From the IMG/VR virus record IMGVR_UViG_3300047480_000545, positions 1 through 64,000 of that record: DNA of 64,000 nt; one strand, 5' to 3'. Numbering within the stretch: the first letter of the stretch is position 1; each line of letters begins with the position of its first letter. Made by a program: the position numbers and the translations under genes. A model generated the notes under the pieces. It was given only the letters and a program-made list of their open reading frames with translations, had not been told where the DNA came from and did not search any database. This document shows positions 17,161-24,516 of the stretch, one piece after another. The stretch comes from a virus.

Positions 17161-17874
17161 ATGAAAAGATCACACTACGGAAGTGGCATAGCATTTAATG
17201 ATTTGTTATTCAACTTGTTGGTGGGATTTGTATTTTTGTTCACGGTTGCATTTATTTTAATCAATCCGCAAGCGAAAAAAAATGATATACCATCAAAAGC
17301 TGAATACCTATTCGCCATCGAATGGGACTCAGAATCGTATGACGATATTGATATTTGGGTAAGAGACCCAAATGGAATAACCGTAAGTTTCTTGAGTAAA
17401 GATGGCGGTTTACTCAATCTTGAAAGAGACGATCTTGGTAAAAGTAACGATACGTATGAATCCCCAGATGGGACAGAGACTATTGTAAAAACCAATCGGG
17501 AAGTTACTACAATGCGTGGAATTATCCCAGGAACTTATACAGTTATGGCCCACGTTTTCAATAAGTATGAAAATAAAAATAATCCAGACCCATATTCTCC
17601 ATTGTCTTTTAAAATGATACGTGTGAATCCGTATCAAGAAGTATATACTTCAGAACACAGATATAAAGATAAAGGCCAAATCGTTCCAATCCTACAATTC
17701 GATTTAGATGAAAATGGAAAGGCAAGCAATTTTAGATTTCCTACTGAAAATATAGTAATAAAATCCAATTCCAGAATTAGTGGTTCACTTATATCTGACA
17801 CGTTTGTCAGTGGTGGATTGCAAAAATCTAATAAAAAATATACCGCAGGGTCAAGTTTCATAAATGTAGAGTAA
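17161..17874 (+). CDS. MotB/ExbD-like stator partner with large periplasmic domain
   Basis: 237 residues. A short cytoplasmic tail leads to one TM segment (about 15-37). An Asp sits at its start (FNDLLFNLLVGF, Asp14), where ExbD, TolR and MotB carry the ion-binding Asp. The remaining 200 residues are predicted periplasmic and beta-rich: EWDSESYDDIDIWVRDPNG resembles DUF2135/YfaP-type beta domains rather than an OmpA peptidoglycan-binding domain. It begins one base after the ExbB-like gene. The unusual effector domain suggests that ion flow drives movement or opening of an unknown periplasmic element. Confidence 0.65.
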   Translation: MKRSHYGSGIAFNDLLFNLLVGFVFLFTVAFILINPQAKKNDIPSKAEYLFAIEWDSESYDDIDIWVRDPNGITVSFLSKDGGLLNLERDDLGKSNDTYESPDGTETIVKTNREVTTMRGIIPGTYTVMAHVFNKYENKNNPDPYSPLSFKMIRVNPYQEVYTSEHRYKDKGQIVPILQFDLDENGKASNFRFPTENIVIKSNSRISGSLISDTFVSGGLQKSNKKYTAGSSFINVE

Positions 17875-17880
17875 AATAAA

Positions 17881-18366
17881 ATGATATATAGCAGCGAATT
17901 GTTACCTATTTTAATATCCCTTATGTTCCTATCAATTGTTGTATTGTGGGTAGCGATAAGAAACTATAAAAATTTCCTGATTACTTTTATAATCATACCA
18001 GTAACATTCGTTAGTGTCATTACAAGTTATCTCACATTACAGAACCTTTTAGGATTTCCCGTTGTTACTCCAATTCCAAATGACAGTTTTTATATAAATC
18101 ACATTGTTGATGGTGATGTGATTTATGTTTGGGCATGGCCGACTGAAACTGAAAAGCCTAGACTGTATAGTATTCCAAATACTGAGCAAAACAAAAAGGC
18201 GATGGATGAAGCAGCAAAAGCACAAGAAGAAGGCAAAGGCCAAAAAATTGGTCAAGAAGGTGCAGACCAAGATGGAACTGGAGTAGGCAAAGGGCAAACG
18301 CAGGGTGGAGAATATAACACCTATGACTTTGTTGTTACTGATCCAGACAATTTAAAAGGAAATTGA
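17881..18366 (+). CDS. two-TM membrane protein of the stator operon
   Basis: 161 residues. Hydrophobic segments at about 8-25 and 31-55, then a periplasmic domain with VIYVWAWPTETEKPRLYSIP. A Lys/Gly/Gln-rich low-complexity stretch follows (about 108-140: EEGKGQKIGQEGADQDG), ending in YDFVVTDPDN. Six bases after the previous gene. No family recognised; likely part of the same envelope complex. Confidence 0.6.
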   Translation: MIYSSELLPILISLMFLSIVVLWVAIRNYKNFLITFIIIPVTFVSVITSYLTLQNLLGFPVVTPIPNDSFYINHIVDGDVIYVWAWPTETEKPRLYSIPNTEQNKKAMDEAAKAQEEGKGQKIGQEGADQDGTGVGKGQTQGGEYNTYDFVVTDPDNLKGN

Positions 18367-18367
18367 T

Positions 18368-18628
18368 ATGGAATACAATGCAGTCCTAGTAGTGGTTTAC
18401 TTTATAGTATCGGTGTTCAATGTGCAACTCGGAGCACCGATTATTCAACACATACCGTATACGTCTTTGGAAGATTGCAAAGCACATGCCCAAATGCTAG
18501 AAAATCAAAAGACGCAAATTGACATAGAATGGACTGTCTATTCAAGGTCACAATGTATGACACGTCAAGAATATGATGCCGCAGTTGCGGAACAATCAAA
18601 ACAACAACCAGACACACCCGCACAGTAA
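18368..18628 (+). CDS. small exported or membrane-anchored protein
   Basis: 86 residues. An N-terminal hydrophobic segment (about 4-22) is followed by a small domain with two Cys (SLEDCKAH near 36 and SRSQCMTR near 61) that could form a periplasmic disulfide, and a Gln/Pro-rich end. The layout resembles small phage and bacterial proteins with a C-x(20-25)-C pair. Same operon as the stator pair. Confidence 0.55.
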   Translation: MEYNAVLVVVYFIVSVFNVQLGAPIIQHIPYTSLEDCKAHAQMLENQKTQIDIEWTVYSRSQCMTRQEYDAAVAEQSKQQPDTPAQ

Positions 18629-18661
18629 CTAAAATAACAATACAATATAGGGGAAACCAAT

Positions 18662-19525
18662 ATGAATATATGGAAGAAGGTTAGACTCTTTATATTTGAA
18701 TCAATAGAGGGATTGTGGATATATAGAGCGATACGTAGGCTGATTTCACAGCCATTAATGCTCTCGCTAATAATCATCATAATGTTGTTAGCTGGAAATC
18801 AAATAAGAATGTCATATAACGCATACAACGAGTTATACACTGAACTAAACAATCCCTCAAAAGAAGTTACTGCGGTAGAAGAAGTTGGGTTAGAGTTCAA
18901 ACAGATTGATGACAACTTGTATACATTAACTGGTGGCATAAAAGAAGGCGATTGTCAAAAAATCGTCCCGTTGTTACCAGACCATTTCACTGTTATTTTA
19001 GAAAGCCCTGGCGGAAGTCTTGCAGATGGTTCATGTCTGGCTGCACATTTCAAAATACGGGACGTAGTAACGGTTGTCCGTGCAACCCCAGTTTATAATG
19101 ACATGGGGAAAAATATATACCAACCAGGATTGATAGCACCAAAAGACTCTGGTATGGAGGGAAACTCAATATGCGCCAGTGCTTGTGGTCTGCTATTCTT
19201 GGCTGGTGATGTTCGCTATCTGATTGGCGATGTATGGTTTGGTATACATTCTCCTGCAACCCCAGAAGGCGCTGGTGGAGGAATGAACCAGTCGCAAGTC
19301 GAATCATCAACGTTGAGAGTTGCCAGTAGCTTGTTATCGTTACTTGAAGATTTGGGCGTCACAGATGCAGACGTAAGACAACTATTCATTCAAATACCAA
19401 ATTCGAATATGTATTGGCTAAAGCCAGATGACTTTAAAGTTAAGCCAGGATTACTTAACATCGCAACAAATTATAGAAACTTTTGGGGTTTTACTGCTGC
19501 TAACCCAATAAGTGGATTAGAGTAG
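18662..19525 (+). CDS. membrane-anchored periplasmic ClpP-fold serine protease
   Basis: 287 residues. One TM anchor at about 36-56, then a ClpP/crotonase-like domain outside: VILESPGGSLADGS (about 117-130), catalytic Ser in SICASACGLLFLAG (about 172), His in FGIHSPATPEGAG (about 196). This matches predicted periplasmic ClpP-class proteins (COG3904 type). Together with the cytosolic ClpP-like protein at 15907, the phage carries two proteases of this fold. Own GGGG-type ribosome site; same direction as the stator and transporter genes. Confidence 0.72.
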   Translation: MNIWKKVRLFIFESIEGLWIYRAIRRLISQPLMLSLIIIIMLLAGNQIRMSYNAYNELYTELNNPSKEVTAVEEVGLEFKQIDDNLYTLTGGIKEGDCQKIVPLLPDHFTVILESPGGSLADGSCLAAHFKIRDVVTVVRATPVYNDMGKNIYQPGLIAPKDSGMEGNSICASACGLLFLAGDVRYLIGDVWFGIHSPATPEGAGGGMNQSQVESSTLRVASSLLSLLEDLGVTDADVRQLFIQIPNSNMYWLKPDDFKVKPGLLNIATNYRNFWGFTAANPISGLE

Positions 19526-19536
19526 GGAGATAAAAA

Positions 19537-20601
19537 ATGCTAAAAAGTTTCTTTTGGAACAGAGAAACCGCGTTATATTCTTGGCTAATGTTAGCATGGT
19601 TGCTATTCGTTGGTTGGTATAGCGTTGAAATTCTCGTATATTATAATGCGTGGAACAGAGAGTTCTATGATGCCATACAAACGCTACAAGAGGAAACCTT
19701 TTGGGAATTGTTATGGGGTTGGGATACAGGAAGATTTTTTGACTTTCTAATGCTAAGAATCGACTCCGAAATGATTGTTCCCAGTTTCTTGGAAATCATT
19801 GTGCTATACACTCCAATCGCAGTTTATTCAACGTGGCAAACACAGCGTTACACGTTTGCATGGAGAGAAGCAAACACGATGTATTATCTAAAGCGTTGGG
19901 AAAAATCAACGGCAAAGATTGAAGGTGGCTCACAGCGTATACAAGAAGACTTGATGGTCTTTGGAAAAACACTACAAGGTCTATTTGCTGGATTTGTGAA
20001 TAAGATTTTTGTTCTTGCAGCTTTCTTGCCAGTTTTGTGGAATCTGAGCGAAGGACTGCCAGTGTGGGGCGACCAAATAATTCCTGGGTTCTTGGTGTGG
20101 GTTGCTCTTACCATGTCCTTGGGCGGAACATTGCTGTCATTCTTGTTGGGTATAAAACTTCCTGGGTTAGAATATAACAACCAAGTGGTAGAAGCACAGT
20201 TTAGAAAGAAGTTAGTTCATTCCGAAGATGATTTCAACCATCGTTTGACCGCAGACCTATTCCCTATGTTTGCTTCAATCAAACGTAACTATTATCGTTT
20301 GTTCAACTGGTATATGGGATTTGGTGTATGGCAAACCGCATTTGGTATGATAGCAGGAAACGTGGCTCTTGTTGTGCTGGCACCAAGCTATTTCGCACAG
20401 TTGGTTACATTTGGTGTTCTCATACAAGTTCTAAATGCGTTTGGACGAGTTGAAAGTGCGCTTACATACTTCATTGACCGTTGGACAACGATTGTTGATT
20501 TCCAGTCTGTTATAAAGCGTTTACGAGAATTCAACAGAGTGTTGGACGAAGCTGACGCCAACTCGGCTAATGCGACACCACCAAGTAACCCCACACCATA
20601 A
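19537..20601 (+). CDS. SbmA/BacA-like inner-membrane peptide transporter
   Basis: 354 residues with about six or seven TM segments. Several stretches are diagnostic of SbmA/BacA: GGSQRIQEDLM (about 129), LGIKLPGLEYNNQVVEA (about 205-221), RRNYYRL-type IKRNYYRLFNWY (about 249-260), and FGRVESALTYFIDRWTTIV (about 305-323). SbmA is a proton-driven dimer that imports microcins, bleomycin and antimicrobial peptides, and BacA/BclA protect alphaproteobacteria from plant peptides. The cellular protein is about 400 residues, so this copy lacks part of the C-terminus. A phage-encoded copy could import a peptide signal or toxin or change host peptide sensitivity. Last gene of the module. Confidence 0.85.
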   Translation: MLKSFFWNRETALYSWLMLAWLLFVGWYSVEILVYYNAWNREFYDAIQTLQEETFWELLWGWDTGRFFDFLMLRIDSEMIVPSFLEIIVLYTPIAVYSTWQTQRYTFAWREANTMYYLKRWEKSTAKIEGGSQRIQEDLMVFGKTLQGLFAGFVNKIFVLAAFLPVLWNLSEGLPVWGDQIIPGFLVWVALTMSLGGTLLSFLLGIKLPGLEYNNQVVEAQFRKKLVHSEDDFNHRLTADLFPMFASIKRNYYRLFNWYMGFGVWQTAFGMIAGNVALVVLAPSYFAQLVTFGVLIQVLNAFGRVESALTYFIDRWTTIVDFQSVIKRLREFNRVLDEADANSANATPPSNPTP

Positions 20602-20619
20602 AAATAAAAATACTTTTAC

Positions 20620-20676
20620 TTGACAAGACTCCAGTTAGATGCTATTATGTAGCCGTAACCTAACTGGAGTTTTCTT
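20620..20676 (+). promoter_or_regulatory. promoter with overlapping terminator-like hairpin
   Basis: TTGACA (20620), 17-bp spacer carrying GACTC (a GANTC site) and TATTAT (20643). An 11-bp inverted repeat ACTCCAGTTAG / CTAACTGGAGT (20628-20638 with 20660-20670) followed by TTTTCTT spans the promoter. Read-through transcripts from the SbmA gene would terminate here, whereas RNA started at this promoter contains only the 3' arm. So it insulates and re-initiates. Confidence 0.65.
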
Positions 20677-20856
20677 ATGGAAGAAGATCGCGCCGTTGTG
20701 CTTCTGAAAGCAGCACTGGAACTACTCAACAAATGCGACAAAAGCCCTTATGTGCTTGACGTGCTCAGTGCCACTGCATTTTATGATGGCACTGACTGCG
20801 ATGGATATTGCCTAAAAGAAGACATTGAAAGTTTCTTGGAGGAAGTATCACAATGA
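20677..20856 (+). CDS. hypothetical small acidic protein
   Basis: 59 residues, MEEDRAVVLLKAALELLNKC at the start, acidic, three Cys. First gene after the 20620 promoter, coupled by ATGA to the phosphoesterase. No family recognised. Confidence 0.55.
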   Translation: MEEDRAVVLLKAALELLNKCDKSPYVLDVLSATAFYDGTDCDGYCLKEDIESFLEEVSQ

Positions 20857-21548
20857 CATTGACAAGACTTATTGGCGACATTCACGGAATGGTGAATGAT
20901 TACAAGGCATATTCCATTGGAGACTTTGATGGTCCCACTATTCAAGTTGGCGACTTTGGTATTGGATTTGGCCAAAGCGACTACTGGGTTGAAAGTGTGA
21001 ATGACTTTCACAAAGATGGGAAACACCGATTTATTCGTGGAAACCACGACAAGCCTTCTATGTGTAGGTCTGAAATGGTTGGATGGATTCCTGATGGAAC
21101 TGTTGAAAACGATGTGATGTTTGTTGGCGGGGCGTGGAGTATTGATGGACCAGATGGTGCGCCCGGTTGGTATCATCGCACAGAGGATGTGGATTGGTGG
21201 GCAGATGAACAATGTTCCGATGAGCAGTTCCAACGATTTATTGAACTGTATTCGTTTGTAAAACCAAGCATCATGATTACACATGATTGCCCGCAAAAAA
21301 TCTCACGCGAAATGTTTTTCAATACTGGAATTATCAAGGGCGTAGAATATAAAACGAGAACCGCCCAAGCATTTGATGCGATGCTTGATATTCATCGGCC
21401 TGATTTTTGGTTTTTCGGACATTGGCATCATACAATGCGTCACCAGTATGGAAATACAGTTTTTATGTGCCTTGGAGAACTTGACTACGTTGATGTGGAT
21501 TTGAACAATTTGGAAATCACCGACGAGAATATCTATGGAAAGGGCTAA
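20853..21548 (+). CDS. calcineurin-like metallophosphoesterase
   Basis: 231 residues with the full metal-site series: IGDIHG near residue 7, VGDFG near 32, RGNHDKP near 61 and FGHWHHT near 193. It differs in length and order of detail from the 8487 enzyme, so it is a separate family member. Substrate unknown. Confidence 0.85.
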   Translation: MTLTRLIGDIHGMVNDYKAYSIGDFDGPTIQVGDFGIGFGQSDYWVESVNDFHKDGKHRFIRGNHDKPSMCRSEMVGWIPDGTVENDVMFVGGAWSIDGPDGAPGWYHRTEDVDWWADEQCSDEQFQRFIELYSFVKPSIMITHDCPQKISREMFFNTGIIKGVEYKTRTAQAFDAMLDIHRPDFWFFGHWHHTMRHQYGNTVFMCLGELDYVDVDLNNLEITDENIYGKG

Positions 21549-21810
21549 GAATACATCCATCACAATTGACAACTACACTTGCAGTAGGGTTATTACCGTA
21601 ACCGAAGGTGAAACCAAGAGGGTTGATGTAACGCTTGGAACAATGTATCTAAAAAATGGAAAACTCCATAACACGAATGGTCCTGCTATTATTCGGGATG
21701 GCGTTTTCTTTTTCTATGTAGAGGGATGTGATATGTCCTTCAAAGAATGGTTGACATACTGCACATTGTCTGATATAGATAAGGCAATGATGTTGTTCAC
21801 AATGGAGTAA
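21535..21810 (+). CDS. small protein with phage GKLHNxNGPA repeat
   Basis: 91 residues. Contains NGKLHNTNGPAIIRDG followed by FYVEGCDMSFKEWL. The Gly-x-Leu-His-x-x-x-Gly-Pro-Ala unit is a MORN-like repeat common in T4-type phages, and the downstream gene at 42866 carries two such units. Role unknown. Overlaps the phosphoesterase by 14 bases. Confidence 0.6.
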   Translation: MERAKNTSITIDNYTCSRVITVTEGETKRVDVTLGTMYLKNGKLHNTNGPAIIRDGVFFFYVEGCDMSFKEWLTYCTLSDIDKAMMLFTME

Positions 21811-21812
21811 AA

Positions 21813-22214
21813 ATGGAACCGAAACTGTATATTATCATGCGCAAAGACATTCAGGACATGAATCCTGGCAAGGCTATGGCGCAAGCTGCACACGCGCAAT
21901 CTGACTTTGACGAATTTGTGGAATCGTCGAAACTTGCGCCCTTGGATTTCAAAACTGCTGCACTATTCAATGCGGTTGCACAATGGAAAGAAGATCGGTC
22001 TTTTGGCGTCACACTGGTTCTGCATGAACCTCTGGATGTCATCAATCAAATCACCAGTGTCATTCCAAACAGTGGGATGACGGTTGATCCTACCTACCCT
22101 TGGCGTAACTTTTATGGTGATGTTTTTGTAAGCTGTGAAGTTACTTGTGCTTGGGTGTTTGTTTACACCGAAGAAGAAGCCGAATATATGAAACAGTTCT
22201 CTCTGCATCGGTAG
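21813..22214 (+). CDS. peptidyl-tRNA hydrolase, PTH2 family
   Basis: 133 residues. PTH2 enzymes release peptidyl groups from stalled tRNAs. KLYIIMRKDIQDMNPGKAMA and QAAHAQSD (about residues 5-30) match the PTH2 start, in which Lys-x-x-x-Q-x-x-H forms the active site. PTH2 is archaeal/eukaryotic in cells and sporadic in phages, so this complements the host Pth1. Fits with the large tRNA set. Confidence 0.8.
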   Translation: MEPKLYIIMRKDIQDMNPGKAMAQAAHAQSDFDEFVESSKLAPLDFKTAALFNAVAQWKEDRSFGVTLVLHEPLDVINQITSVIPNSGMTVDPTYPWRNFYGDVFVSCEVTCAWVFVYTEEEAEYMKQFSLHR

Positions 22215-22224
22215 GTGAAAATAA

Positions 22225-22623
22225 ATGAACCAAAGCACAAAAAATAAGTTGAGTAGAATACTTTTTTACTCAACTGTCATTCTTCGTCCTGCATTTTGGG
22301 CCTTGTCTGCTCCCTACAATCGCAACATTGACAATTTCATTCAAGACATCTTGGATAGAAATGTAGAAGGAGAATATACAGGAACGTATACGGTCAGGTA
22401 TGGGGATGTGGCGGTATGGATTGGAACATACCCATACTCTTACACCAATCTGCGAGACACCCCAATTGTGGGAAGAGCATCACGTTATAATATCTATCGG
22501 TTCAAAAAATATATAGATGGACTTGAGAAGAGACGCTACAACTCATATATGAACGGCATGACAGAAAAAGAATACCTTTCATTGGAACGAATTGCAAAAG
22601 ATATGTTTATAAGGGATAACTAA
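22225..22623 (+). CDS. hypothetical protein
   Basis: 132 residues. A mildly hydrophobic N-terminal segment (about 12-30) could be a re-entrant or signal-anchor helix. The remainder is basic and Tyr-rich (SRYNIYRFKKYIDG). No family recognised. Confidence 0.5.
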   Translation: MNQSTKNKLSRILFYSTVILRPAFWALSAPYNRNIDNFIQDILDRNVEGEYTGTYTVRYGDVAVWIGTYPYSYTNLRDTPIVGRASRYNIYRFKKYIDGLEKRRYNSYMNGMTEKEYLSLERIAKDMFIRDN

Positions 22624-22624
22624 T

Positions 22625-23098
22625 ATGACACACGAACACACAAGTCTGGTTCAACGTCTACTTGGCCAGTATCGTATTCCTATCACAGACGGTCTTGGTC
22701 CCGCCGGTGGAGAAGAACCAGACAACCCCAGTGAGTTTGTTCGCACGTTTGAAACTCCACCTATTCAAAAAGAAGCTGCGATAGCGATTACATCGTTAGT
22801 GTATGAACGGGATGAAGCCATAGCCAAGTATCATGAAAACGATGGAATGGAAGGTGCGGTGTGTTCAACCATTCGGGATATGCTCAACTCACAAAATGTT
22901 CCTCTTGCTGCGTTTATTGATGACCATGTTGCAAACGCAATTATTCAACGGAACATCTTGCAGCGCAAGGTTGATGCTCTTACGAAAATTATCGAAGCTG
23001 CGCCAATCTATGCTGATTCACCAGATGGACTCATAAAGTTTCTAAACGATTATGAAACTTGGCTACCAGAATTGAAACAAACCGCAAAGGATGAATAA
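22625..23098 (+). CDS. hypothetical protein
   Basis: 157 residues; acidic, helical from about residue 45 on with a heptad-like pattern. No membrane segment and no family recognised. Overlaps the next start by one base. Confidence 0.55.
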   Translation: MTHEHTSLVQRLLGQYRIPITDGLGPAGGEEPDNPSEFVRTFETPPIQKEAAIAITSLVYERDEAIAKYHENDGMEGAVCSTIRDMLNSQNVPLAAFIDDHVANAIIQRNILQRKVDALTKIIEAAPIYADSPDGLIKFLNDYETWLPELKQTAKDE

Positions 23099-23283
23099 TG
23101 AAGTGGTATGATTACTTTGTTTGTTTGTGGATTGCAGATGGAATGTCTGCTAGTCTTATGATGACACTCGCTGCTGCCACAACCGTAGACTTTTTGTGGT
23201 ATTCTGCCATGATTGTTCTTGGATACTTGAGTTTCATTTTTTATGCCGATTGGCGTAAAGAAATGATTGACCAACAAAAATAA
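23098..23283 (+). CDS. small two-TM membrane protein
   Basis: 61 residues with two hydrophobic segments (about 8-28 and 32-50) and a charged end (DWRKEMIDQQK). Small holin-like layout, but there is no supporting lysis context nearby. Function unknown. Confidence 0.5.
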   Translation: MKWYDYFVCLWIADGMSASLMMTLAAATTVDFLWYSAMIVLGYLSFIFYADWRKEMIDQQK

Positions 23284-23286
23284 GTC

Positions 23287-23315
23287 TTTACATTCTACAC
23301 GAATCGTCGTATATT
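23287..23315 (+). promoter_or_regulatory. GANTC-type sigma70 promoter
   Basis: TTTACA, 17-bp spacer with GAATC at spacer positions 9-13, TATATT; 25 bp before the GTG of the Toprim gene. Confidence 0.7.
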
Positions 23316-23340
23316 GCTTTTGATAAGAAGGAGTAATAAT

Positions 23341-23865
23341 GTGACCGTTCTTGAAAACTTGAAGTCCAGACACTTTGACTTGAACGTTCACACTGCTTGG
23401 GTGGATGAAGAAGAAGGCGTTGCCACTTTTCCATTGTGGAACCTTTCTGGTCAAATGGTTGGCTATCAGCAATATCGCCCTGCTGGTGACAAAAAAGCAT
23501 TCAACCATCCCAAAGATGGTCGATATTTCACTTGGCGAAAAGATAAAGTGGTCGGGGTTTGGGGTCTTGAATCTTGGTCATTCTCAAACGTATTGTTTGT
23601 AACAGAAGGTGTTTTTGATGCTGCTCGACTTACTTCTTATGGCTATTCTGCTATTGCCACCCTTTCTAATGATCTGGACAGTTCTGTGGCTCGTTGGTTA
23701 TGGGTGGCGAGAAAGAATCGTCCCGTCATTTGTGTATGTGATAATGATGCTGCTGGCCGCAAACTTGCTAAATTTGGCAATCAGCATCATGTGATGGACG
23801 AAGGCAAAGATATGGGCGATGCTTCCGATGAATATGTTCGCAACTTTTTGAAATCATACTCTTGA
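23341..23865 (+). CDS. Toprim-domain (DnaG/Gp4-like) protein
   Basis: 174 residues from GTG 23341, chosen because AAGGAG lies seven bases upstream. LFVTEGVFDAARL (about 86-98) supplies the Toprim Glu and CVCDNDAAGRKLA (about 135-147) the Asp-x-Asp. The N-terminal part is beta-rich (PLWNLSGQMVGYQQYRP), as in the linker domain of phage primases. No zinc finger or helicase, so it is a stand-alone Toprim, perhaps a primase or an RNase-M5-like nuclease. The stop overlaps the next promoter. Confidence 0.75.
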   Translation: MTVLENLKSRHFDLNVHTAWVDEEEGVATFPLWNLSGQMVGYQQYRPAGDKKAFNHPKDGRYFTWRKDKVVGVWGLESWSFSNVLFVTEGVFDAARLTSYGYSAIATLSNDLDSSVARWLWVARKNRPVICVCDNDAAGRKLAKFGNQHHVMDEGKDMGDASDEYVRNFLKSYS

Positions 23866-23890
23866 CATTCCTGACGAATCACTGTATACA
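23862..23890 (+). promoter_or_regulatory. GANTC-type sigma70 promoter
   Basis: TTGACA, 17-bp spacer with GAATC at positions 9-13, TATACA. Drives 23918 onward, including the RNA ligase. Confidence 0.78.
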
Positions 23891-23917
23891 TAATATGTAA
23901 CCAAGAGAGGTGATGAT

Positions 23918-24145
23918 ATGGACTATCGTCGTTTTGAGTCGTTCTGCAATAGCTTCACTTCGGGGTTTCTGAAACCTTGGAAGTCGTTTTCCATTTGGAA
24001 TATGCTTGAAAATCAGATGCCGCAAATCAAAGCGGACGAAGAACGACTGTTGAAATATCTTCGCAACTGTCTTGCGATGGAAGGCTTTCGTGAACATGAC
24101 ATCAAAACCATTGCGGTCTATGTCGGTCTGAACGGCGAAATCTGA
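23918..24145 (+). CDS. hypothetical protein
   Basis: 75 residues, helical and charged, starting MDYRRFESFCNSF. First gene after the 23862 promoter. No family recognised. Confidence 0.55.
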   Translation: MDYRRFESFCNSFTSGFLKPWKSFSIWNMLENQMPQIKADEERLLKYLRNCLAMEGFREHDIKTIAVYVGLNGEI

Positions 24146-24156
24146 AGGAATACAAA

Positions 24157-24516
24157 ATGAGCACTGGAAAATATTCACCTCTCTGCCCTCACGCCAATGA
24201 AAGCGGATGGGAAATGTTCAAATACAACTGCTATGGCGAAGTCCCCGCAGAATGGAATCAAGAAGTCTATGAAGATGGAATCGAATATGATGAAAAAACC
24301 ATGTTTGGCGACTACGACAGTGAAGGTTTTGACAGTTACGGATACTCTGCCTTTGATGCTGACGGTGAATACGTTGGGATTGGCAATGGCATTGATCGGT
24401 ATGGCTATACTGAAATGGACTATCTGACAGACTCCATCAACGGTGGAAATCTTCATTCGGACTTACAATGTGGATACGGAACTCCACTCACTGCCTTTAT
24501 TCGGGAGAAAAAATAA
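24157..24516 (+). CDS. hypothetical acidic Tyr/Gly-rich protein
   Basis: 119 residues, very acidic, with tandem Asp-Gly/Tyr-Gly turns (GDYDSEGFDSYGYSAFDADG). No lysine-rich segment. It may fold around metal ions. Coupled to the RNA ligase start. Function unknown. Confidence 0.55.
   Translation: MSTGKYSPLCPHANESGWEMFKYNCYGEVPAEWNQEVYEDGIEYDEKTMFGDYDSEGFDSYGYSAFDADGEYVGIGNGIDRYGYTEMDYLTDSINGGNLHSDLQCGYGTPLTAFIREKK

Noticed and set aside
23098-23283. Holin
   Set aside because: Two TM segments fit, but there is no lysin next to it; the SleB-like hydrolase is 16 kb away, so size alone is not evidence.
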